From Candidatus Daviesbacteria bacterium GW2011_GWA2_42_7 (GTDB taxonomy: Bacteria; Patescibacteriota; Microgenomatia; Daviesbacterales; UBA10151), in assembly GCA_000997105.1 (NCBI GenBank), contig LCEJ01000073.1, positions 1 to 5,122 on the forward strand: DNA of 5,122 nucleotides, written 5' to 3'. A program made the translations under genes and the position numbers. This document shows, piece after piece, positions 1-4,111 of this stretch; position 1 is the stretch's first letter, and each line of letters opens with the position of its first letter. The notes beneath the pieces were generated by a model. That model was not told where the DNA came from, searched no databases, and worked only from the letters and a program-made list of their open reading frames with translations.

Positions 1-52
1 TTAAAAGTTTCCTGATTTGTGCTTCTGATGGTATCTGAGTTAACTGGTACAT
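1..52 (-). CDS. N-terminus of a partial minus-strand gene, possibly a transposase
   Basis: Reading leftwards from the ATG at 52-50 gives MYQLTQIPSEAQIRKLL before the window ends. A second ATG two codons upstream (58-56) would add Met-Ser, and in-frame stops at 64-62 and 67-65 cap the frame. The peptide looks like a real protein start: an 'IPSEAQIRKLL' amphipathic helix. It resembles, from memory, N-termini of small zinc-ribbon transposases (IS1595/ISXO2-like) common in CPR genomes, but 17 residues cannot prove that and no zinc ribbon or DDE motif is in view. I prefer the ATG at 52 because a TAATAT box lies 6 bp before it, the spacing seen at other starts here. No Shine-Dalgarno sequence is present. 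If it is a transposase, an element end should lie between 60 and 144, but I cannot define one. Confidence 0.4.
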   Translation of the reverse strand, partial: MYQLTQIPSEAQIRKLL

Positions 53-58
53 ACTCAT

Positions 59-64
59 ATATTA
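59..64 (-). promoter_or_regulatory. Candidate -10 box for the left-edge minus-strand gene
   Basis: TAATAT on the minus strand matches the TATAAT consensus at 4 of 6 positions and ends 6 nt before the ATG at 52-50. That would place the transcript start at or next to the ATG. There is no convincing -35 box and no TG extension, so the call rests on spacing and on similarity to the other starts in the window. Confidence 0.25.
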
Positions 65-108
65 CTAAATTCTGTACCAATAGCTTTAGATTACCCTGAA
101 ATGTCCTC

Positions 109-138
109 TTGCCAAAACTGTAACTAGTCTGATACTAT
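109..138 (+). promoter_or_regulatory. Sigma-70-like promoter of the SurA-like gene, apparently leaderless
   Basis: A -35 box TTGCCA (109-114, 5 of 6 to TTGACA) is followed by an 18-bp spacer and an extended -10, TG-A-TACTAT (130-138, hexamer 4 of 6). The hexamer ends 6 nt before the ATG at 145, so transcription would begin at or beside the A of the start codon. That fits the absence of any Shine-Dalgarno sequence before this gene. The -10 lies within a small perfect inverted repeat (129-141). Confidence 0.5.
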
Positions 139-141
139 CAG
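129..141. repeat. Short perfect inverted repeat over the -10 box
   Basis: CTGATA and TATCAG are perfect 6-bp inverted arms around a single C. The palindrome covers the extended -10 of the downstream gene, where an operator could sit. A 6-bp arm can arise by chance in 5 kb, and no second copy was seen, so an operator role is only a possibility. Confidence 0.3.
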
Positions 142-144
142 CCA

Positions 145-843
145 ATGCCAAAGGAAAGTCAAAAATCAAAAGTCAAAATTCAAAAGTCTAAGACTTCTAA
201 AAAGACAGGGGTTATTGCTACAGAAATTACTGGAAAAAAGGGAGGTAAAGGGTTAAGCCTCTCAACCCTTACCTCTTACAGGCCTTCCAAAAAAGGCTGG
301 ATTATAATTGCCGTCATCTTAGTCCTCACACTCTTAATTACCCAAAAAGGAGTTTTTCTGGCTGCTACGGTAAACAACACACCTATTACTAATATAGAAC
401 TTTTGTCCCGCTTAAACCAGCAATACCGGACCCAGATGATCAACCAATTAGTTAACGAAAAACTAATCTTGGGTGAAGCCCAGAAAAAAGGCATTATCGT
501 CTCCGGTAAAGAAGTTGAGGAAAAGATAGCCCAGGTTGAAGGGAATGTCGGGGGATCGGAAGCCCTAGACAACTTACTTTCCCAGCAAGGACAAACCCGG
601 TCTTCTTTAAAGGACCAGATAAAGGTGCAGCTGGTTATTGAAAAACTTTATGCCGACCAAGCAACTGTTTCTGCCGAGGAAGTTGATAATTTTATCACTG
701 AAAATAAGGATTCCCTCCAAGCCACAACTTCTGCCGAGCAGACCAAAGAGGCAACTGAAATCCTAAAACAGCAAAAACTGGGTAAAGCCTTCAATGAAAA
801 ATTCCAGGAATTAAAATCAGCTGCCAAAATCCAAATCTTCTAA
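145..843 (+). CDS. Membrane-anchored SurA-N-like chaperone lacking a PPIase domain
   Basis: The 232-residue product is predicted to help fold exported proteins at the outer face of the membrane. It has a Lys/Ser-rich cytoplasmic tail (1-50), one membrane span (about 52-73), then a SurA N-terminal-type domain: ATVNNTPITNIELLSRL (74-90) matches the 'VNGxpIt..El' start of that family, followed by a helix rich in 'QLVNEKLILGEA' (101-112) and helices to about 170. The SurA C-terminal helix follows directly (about 200-232, ending AKIQIF). In canonical SurA or PrsA proteins one or two parvulin domains of roughly 90-100 residues sit before that helix; here there is none, so isomerase activity is not expected. 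There is no Shine-Dalgarno sequence. The start is set by a promoter ending 6 nt upstream. Residues 4-15 are encoded by a heptamer repeat. It is convergent with the next gene, 5 bp apart. Family assignment is by motif only. Confidence 0.8.
   Translation: MPKESQKSKVKIQKSKTSKKTGVIATEITGKKGGKGLSLSTLTSYRPSKKGWIIIAVILVLTLLITQKGVFLAATVNNTPITNIELLSRLNQQYRTQMINQLVNEKLILGEAQKKGIIVSGKEVEEKIAQVEGNVGGSEALDNLLSQQGQTRSSLKDQIKVQLVIEKLYADQATVSAEEVDNFITENKDSLQATTSAEQTKEATEILKQQKLGKAFNEKFQELKSAAKIQIF
155..189 (+). repeat. Heptanucleotide tandem repeat (AAAGTCA type), five units, in coding sequence
   Basis: Five consecutive 7-bp units read AAAGTCA, AAAATCA, AAAGTCA, AAATTCA and AAAGTCT. They encode the Lys/Ser-rich peptide around residues 4-15 of the SurA-like protein (KSKVKIQKSK). 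Because 7 is not a multiple of 3, the peptide period would be 7 residues per 3 units. It is one of three heptamer tracts in this window; similar heptameric short tandem repeats are known from filamentous cyanobacteria. Confidence 0.75.
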
Positions 844-848
844 ATTTA

Positions 849-1460
849 TCACGATCCGCCGGAGCCGAGAGTAGGGATTGTTTTAATCATTTCTTCTATA
901 GCTGCTGAAAAGTCTCCCTTGCTTGTTGCCCTGGAGCCTGAGGGAGAAACCCTGTGGGTAATATCGATGGCTGTATCCCCAACTGCCATACACCAGCGGT
1001 AACTCGTATCGCTGCCGGATGAAACCTTGGACCTGACAACCTGGCGGCCCCCTAAGGTTACTGTCTCCCCTGAGCAGTTTAACCTGTCGGCCACCAACAT
1101 TGTTACGGGTTTTAAAGCTTCGTCACAAACTATATTTTTTGTGTCGGTCCCGTTTGTTGGGTCTAGCTCTATACTTTCCGAATTAGCACAAGTCAAAAGC
1201 CCCCACCCGGCAGGATAATTAAAGCTAAGTTTTAACCCTGTGTAGCTTTTCATTCCTGGAGGAGGTGGGGTAGTGGTGTTTGCAGAAGAAGGGGTGGAAG
1301 ATATAACCGGCAACCTTGAAGATAAGTCTGTAGTTGTTTCTGCAGGTATTTCTCCCTGGCTTTGGGAATTTCTAACCATGAGAATAACTCCCCATAAAAC
1401 TACTGCTAAAATAATGAAAGCTGCTACCCCAAAGATAATCAGCCGCAACCTGGCATCCAT
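849..1460 (-). CDS. Single-pass membrane-anchored ectodomain protein of unknown function
   Basis: The 203-residue product has a short positive N-terminus (MDARLR), one strongly hydrophobic span (about 7-29), a Ser/Thr/Pro-rich linker (about 31-70, with TTTPPPP at 62-68) and a C-terminal globular region. The globular part opens with YTGLKLSFNYPAGWGLL (73-89), the 'f.YP.gW' signature of PsbP-like or similar exported domains often found behind an anchor in CPR proteins. Four cysteines (91, 112, 129, 157) lie in the exposed region and could form two disulfides. The N-in, C-out topology follows the positive-inside rule. No enzyme motif is visible, so I assign no function. The start is supported by an extended -10 box 9 nt upstream. 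The gene ends 5 bp from the convergent SurA-like gene with no terminator hairpin between them, and is divergent from the FemAB operon. Confidence 0.8.
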   Translation of the reverse strand: MDARLRLIIFGVAAFIILAVVLWGVILMVRNSQSQGEIPAETTTDLSSRLPVISSTPSSANTTTPPPPGMKSYTGLKLSFNYPAGWGLLTCANSESIELDPTNGTDTKNIVCDEALKPVTMLVADRLNCSGETVTLGGRQVVRSKVSSGSDTSYRWCMAVGDTAIDITHRVSPSGSRATSKGDFSAAIEEMIKTIPTLGSGGS

Positions 1461-1469
1461 TAAGGGGGT

Positions 1470-1478
1470 ATTTTACCA
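1470..1478 (-). promoter_or_regulatory. Extended -10 box for the anchored ectodomain gene
   Basis: On the minus strand the sequence is TG-G-TAAAAT, an extended -10 whose hexamer matches TATAAT at 5 of 6 positions. It ends 9 nt before the ATG at 1460-1458, so the mRNA leader would be only about 3 nt. No good -35 is seen, which is common for extended -10 promoters. It lies 22 bp from the plus-strand TATAAT box, so the two promoters occupy the same 50-bp gap. Confidence 0.45.
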
Positions 1479-1497
1479 CAAACTGATCCTTTTGGCA

Positions 1498-1503
1498 TAT
1501 AAT
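1498..1503 (+). promoter_or_regulatory. Consensus -10 box of the FemAB operon, apparently leaderless
   Basis: A perfect TATAAT ends 7 nt before the ATG at 1511, placing transcript start at or next to the A of the start codon. There is no Shine-Dalgarno sequence. At the expected -35 distance (about 1475-1480) the sequence is ACCACA, so no recognisable -35 box exists. The only recognisable transcription signal before the three-gene operon is this one. Confidence 0.5.
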
Positions 1504-1510
1504 TAATCAT

Positions 1511-2344
1511 ATGGACCTCCGAATTATTCAAGAAACCCGGAAAAATGAATTCAATAAGATTGTCACCCATGTAATGCAATCATGGCAGTGGGGGGAGTTT
1601 AGAAAAAGCCTAGGGACTCCTGTTTATCGTTACGGCATCTATCACAACAACCGGCTTGTTAGCGCTTTCCAGATTACCTTCCACAAAATTCCTCTTACAT
1701 CCTCCTATGTCGGGTACTTGCCAAAAGGACCTTTCCCGGACAAAGAACTGTCTGCAGCACTTTCTGAAGTTGGCAAAAAACACCACTGCGCCTTCATCAA
1801 AGTGGAACCGGATATTCAGTCATCAGTCATCAGTCGTCAGTCATCAGAAATAGACAAAGCTTTTATACTCTCACCTAAACCACTTTTTACTAAACACAAT
1901 TTTATTTTGGATTTAGCCCAATCCGAGGAAGAAATATTAAAAAACATGCCCCCTAAAGTTCGCTATAACATTAAGGTTGCCCAAAAACACGGGGTAGTTG
2001 TCAAAGAGTGCACGGATGACAAGGGGTTTGCCGATTACTTAAAACTTTACTTTGAGACCACCAAAAGACAAAATTACCATGGCCATAACGAACATTACCA
2101 CCACCAGGTCTGGAAAACATTAAAAGAGGCGGGGATGGCCAAGCTTCTTATCGCTTACTACCAACTACCAACTACCAACTACCAACTACCTCTCACCGCC
2201 TGGATGTTGCTGGCTTTTAAGGACACTCTCTACTATCCTTATGGCGGGTCATCAGAGCAATATAAAAATGTCATGGCATCCAATCTAGTTGCCTGGGAAG
2301 CAGTCAACACCAGTTTAAGAAAAAAATGGGGGCAGAAGGGGTAG
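1511..2344 (+). CDS. FemAB-like peptidoglycan bridge aminoacyltransferase, disrupted by an internal deletion
   Basis: The 277-residue reading frame belongs to the FemABX family, which transfers amino acids from aminoacyl-tRNA to peptidoglycan precursors using two GNAT-like domains. Seen: 'MQSWQWGEF' (22-30, the family 'QSweWG' start), 'GYLPKGPF' (68-75), 'NFILDL' (130-135), the 'EEEILKNMPPKVRYNIKVAQ' block (139-158), 'TTKRQNYHGHNEHY' (183-196), 'YYPYGGSS' (241-248) and 'WEAV' (262-265). After WEAV the frame runs out as NTSLRKKWGQKG and stops, whereas family members continue through an FDF/W-G motif to a C-terminal helix. That C-terminus is present just downstream in another frame, so about 90 bp are missing with loss of frame; an intact version would be about 346 residues. 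Two heptamer repeats encode loop segments near residues 103-113 and 216-227. It is first in the operon, with a TATAAT 7 nt upstream. Probably non-functional. Confidence 0.8.
   Translation: MDLRIIQETRKNEFNKIVTHVMQSWQWGEFRKSLGTPVYRYGIYHNNRLVSAFQITFHKIPLTSSYVGYLPKGPFPDKELSAALSEVGKKHHCAFIKVEPDIQSSVISRQSSEIDKAFILSPKPLFTKHNFILDLAQSEEEILKNMPPKVRYNIKVAQKHGVVVKECTDDKGFADYLKLYFETTKRQNYHGHNEHYHHQVWKTLKEAGMAKLLIAYYQLPTTNYQLPLTAWMLLAFKDTLYYPYGGSSEQYKNVMASNLVAWEAVNTSLRKKWGQKG
1816..1847 (+). repeat. Heptanucleotide tandem repeat (GTCATCA type), four units, in coding sequence
   Basis: Four 7-bp units (GTCATCA, GTCATCA, GTCGTCA, GTCATCA) lie at 1819-1846 with partial copies at both ends. They encode QSSVISRQSS in FemAB-like protein 1, between the predicted strand ending 'FIKVEPDI' and the segment 'KAFILSPKPLF', which is a plausible surface loop. 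The unit differs in sequence from the other two tracts but has the same length. Confidence 0.8.
2157..2190 (+). repeat. Heptanucleotide tandem repeat (ACTACCA type), nearly five units, in coding sequence
   Basis: Four perfect ACTACCA units (2157-2184) plus six bases of a fifth (2185-2190) encode YYQLPTTNYQLP in FemAB-like protein 1. The position is a turn between 'KLLIAY' and 'TAWMLLAFKD', where relatives usually have a short turn such as 'GKP', so the tract looks like an insertion into a loop. It is uninterrupted, unlike the other two tracts, which suggests it is the youngest or most recently expanded. Confidence 0.85.
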
Positions 2345-2460
2345 AATATATCGGAACCTATGACCTTATTTTTAACCAACCGCTTTATTATTTATTTACA
2401 TTCGTCGATAAATTAATGCCGTTAAAACTATTTTTACTAAAATTAACCGGGAAAGGCTAA
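2308..2460 (+). pseudogene. Out-of-frame C-terminus of FemAB-like gene 1
   Basis: In the frame one base before that of the gene at 1511, this segment encodes 50 residues beginning HQFKKKMGAEGVEYIGTYDL and ending FLLKLTGKG. That matches the FemAB ending 'F..FKk.fg...veyiGtyDlifn' and parallels 'EFKKRFHGTLVEHPGPF' in the next gene. Its stop TAA overlaps the ATG of the following gene by one base (TAATG), as expected for the original, translationally coupled end of gene 1. It has no start codon of its own at the homology boundary, so it is a remnant, not a separate gene. The A7 and G5 runs at 2320-2331 are near the junction, but a one-base slip there would not restore the missing block of about 30 residues. 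Confidence 0.75.
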
Positions 2461-3365
2461 TGGATATTCGGCAATCTCCTCAATGGGGCCAGTACTTATC
2501 ATCAATCGGCTGGACAATCGAAAACGTTGGGCAAGCACAAATTTTTATCCGCCGTATCCCACTCATTAAACGGTCTGTGATTAAAATTCAGCATCAACAA
2601 AATCCTTTACCTTTTTCTAAAATTGAAAATATCGCCAAAAAACACCGCGCCCTTTTTGTGTTAGTTGAGCCGGAGGCAACCGGGTTTAATGAAATTCCCC
2701 TTAAAAAAATCGGATACCGGAAATCATCAATGTCCCTAACCCATACTGCCACTATCCATATTGATCTTAGTAAACCGGAGAAAGAAATACTCGCTTCACT
2801 ATCTGAAAATGCGCGGCGGAATATTAAAAAGGCGCAGCAGAATAATTTAAAGGTAAAAATAATTTTTCTAAACCAAGCCAAAGACGATACCGAATTTAGA
2901 AAGTTTTATCACCTACTAACAAACCTGACTAAATTAAAGAAATTCTACGTTCCGGGATACGGGGAATTTTATAAGAAGATGCAAGCCTTTAAGGATAACT
3001 CCATCCTCTTATTTACCTATCAAAAAGCAGACCCAAACCCTATTGCTGTTGTTTGGCTGGGGGTCTTGAAAGACACCGCAGTCTATATGAATACCGGCAT
3101 AACCAAAGACGGCTACCAACTTTTAGCCAATTACCTGTTAGTTTGGGAGGCTATCAAACTGGCAAAAAAATTAAAACTTAAACTTTTTGATTTTGAAGGG
3201 ATTTTTGACCCAAGATTCCCCAAACACCGGCAGAGTTGGAAAAATTTTAGCGAATTTAAAAAGCGTTTCCATGGTACTTTGGTCGAACACCCGGGTCCTT
3301 TTATAAAATGGCATAGTAAACCGTTCAAACTCTTATATTTATGCAACCAAATATTTTCCCGATAA
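2460..3365 (+). CDS. FemAB-like aminoacyltransferase 2, intact
   Basis: This 301-residue FemABX-family protein is predicted to act in the cytoplasm, adding an amino acid from aminoacyl-tRNA to a peptidoglycan precursor or similar acceptor. It opens with SPQWGQYLSSIGW (6-18). A first GNAT-like half runs to about residue 97. The second half begins 'IHIDLSKPEKEILASLSENA' (99-118) followed by RRNIKKAQ (119-126), the family's Arg/Lys-rich block. Next come 'AVVWLGVLKDTAVYMNTG' (196-213), 'LLANYLLVWEAI' (221-232), 'FDFEGI' (243-248) and 'SEFKKRFHGTLVEHPGPF' (264-281). It thus keeps the WEAI-to-FKKRF segment missing from gene 1. The N-terminal half is shorter than in gene 1 (about 97 residues before the conserved 'hIDLs' strand, versus 129). 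The ATG overlaps the stop of gene 1's remnant C-terminus, and the 3' end overlaps the next gene by 25 bp. Amino-acid specificity and acceptor cannot be read from sequence. Confidence 0.85.
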   Translation: MDIRQSPQWGQYLSSIGWTIENVGQAQIFIRRIPLIKRSVIKIQHQQNPLPFSKIENIAKKHRALFVLVEPEATGFNEIPLKKIGYRKSSMSLTHTATIHIDLSKPEKEILASLSENARRNIKKAQQNNLKVKIIFLNQAKDDTEFRKFYHLLTNLTKLKKFYVPGYGEFYKKMQAFKDNSILLFTYQKADPNPIAVVWLGVLKDTAVYMNTGITKDGYQLLANYLLVWEAIKLAKKLKLKLFDFEGIFDPRFPKHRQSWKNFSEFKKRFHGTLVEHPGPFIKWHSKPFKLLYLCNQIFSR

Positions 3366-4111
3366 TCATCTCTATAACCATTATTACAGCGCTGTTGGCT
3401 GCCCTTTGGCGGATTGGACTGCGCAAGCTTAAATCCTACAATTCACCTATCTTAGGCAAAATTAAGGTTTTGCAAAAATATAACGGTGAAAAAGTTTTAA
3501 CTACCAATAGCTATATCCAAGGCATATCCACTGAAAAAGACAGTATAAAGTTAAGCTATTGGTATTGTGTTGCAAAACAAGCCGGTGATTTTTGTAAAAG
3601 GGTAAAAGATCCGGAAGTGCTTATGTTGGGACTGGGGGCTAACACTATCCCTAATTTAATCTCCCATCTTAATCCAGCCGCCCACCAAACCATTGTCGAG
3701 ATTGATGATTATATTATTAAAGCTTGCAGGGAATTTTTCAACTTAGATGCACTACCCAATTACCAGCTCATCCAGGCAGATGCTTTCAAACTTCTATCTC
3801 GGGAAAATGCCTTTGTCGAAAAAAAGTTTGACGTAATCATTATCGATATCTTCAACGGCAATCCTCCTTATGTAGACATAAAAAGCAACCACCCTGATTT
3901 TATTACCAGCCTTTTACCATACCTGAAAAAAGACGGTATGGTTATTTTTAACCGCCCCGGACATACAGAGAGTGTTCGATCTGACAGCCAAAAACTTGAA
4001 AACTACCTATCAGCTCTTTTTGCAAAAACTAAAAGTTTTGACATCAAAGACCCAAGGGGTTTTAGAAATACCGTGATCACAGCGCATATGAAGAGGCAGA
4101 AGCTTTCTTAA
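3341..4111 (+). CDS. Membrane-anchored spermidine-synthase-fold SAM-dependent transferase
   Basis: The 256-residue product starts with a hydrophobic anchor (about 7-24) followed by basic residues, placing the catalytic domain in the cytoplasm. The sequence YIQGISTEKDSIKLSYWY (58-75) resembles the start of the spermidine synthase fold. The Rossmann motifs are present: VLMLGLGANTIP (93-104, motif I), TIVEIDD (117-123, acidic ribose-binding residue), QADAF (145-149) and FDVIIIDIFNG (163-173). Aminopropyltransferases usually have D-[ST]-[ST]-D-P at the last motif; here it is D-I-F-N-G, keeping the first Asp (169) but replacing the substrate-binding second Asp with Asn172. I therefore expect a methyltransferase or an enzyme with another substrate rather than a true spermidine synthase. 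The first 25 bp overlap the FemAB-like gene 2, implying co-translation; the last 35 bp overlap the convergent ATPase gene. No Shine-Dalgarno sequence is evident. Confidence 0.8.
   Translation: MQPNIFPIIISITIITALLAALWRIGLRKLKSYNSPILGKIKVLQKYNGEKVLTTNSYIQGISTEKDSIKLSYWYCVAKQAGDFCKRVKDPEVLMLGLGANTIPNLISHLNPAAHQTIVEIDDYIIKACREFFNLDALPNYQLIQADAFKLLSRENAFVEKKFDVIIIDIFNGNPPYVDIKSNHPDFITSLLPYLKKDGMVIFNRPGHTESVRSDSQKLENYLSALFAKTKSFDIKDPRGFRNTVITAHMKRQKLS

Noticed and set aside
45..79. Inverted repeat TGGTAC (45-50) and GTACCA (74-79) as a hairpin or element end
   Set aside because: Arms are only 6 bp with a 23-nt loop, no T-run follows, and this is expected by chance in AT-rich intergenic DNA.
184..196. 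Inverted repeat AAGTCT-A-AGACTT just after the first heptamer tract
   Set aside because: It is inside the coding sequence, short, and likely a by-product of the repeat sequence.
276..572. Open frame of about 98 codons on the minus strand opposite the SurA-like gene
   Set aside because: It lies wholly antisense to a gene with clear domain structure and has an unstructured, Trp/Phe/Ser-rich composition typical of an antisense shadow.
1027..1506. Open frames on the plus strand opposite the anchored ectodomain gene
   Set aside because: The minus-strand product has an anchor, linker and folded domain; the plus-strand frames have none and overlap the divergent promoter region.
1816..2190. CRISPR-like array in FemAB gene 1
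   Set aside because: The repeats are contiguous 7-bp units without spacers, lying inside a coding region.
2315..2345. Programmed frameshift at the A7/G5 runs of FemAB gene 1
   Set aside because: A slip at the A run would join the two frames but would still leave out about 30 conserved residues between WEAV and FKKK, so deletion explains the data better.
2594..3346. Two open frames on the minus strand (2594-2881 and 3131-3346) opposite FemAB-like gene 2
   Set aside because: Both are covered by a well supported family member on the plus strand, and neither has recognisable protein features.
3341..4111. Calling the transferase speE (spermidine synthase)
   Set aside because: The second acidic residue of the D-x-x-D-P substrate motif is replaced by Asn and an N-terminal membrane anchor is present, so the specific function is not supported.
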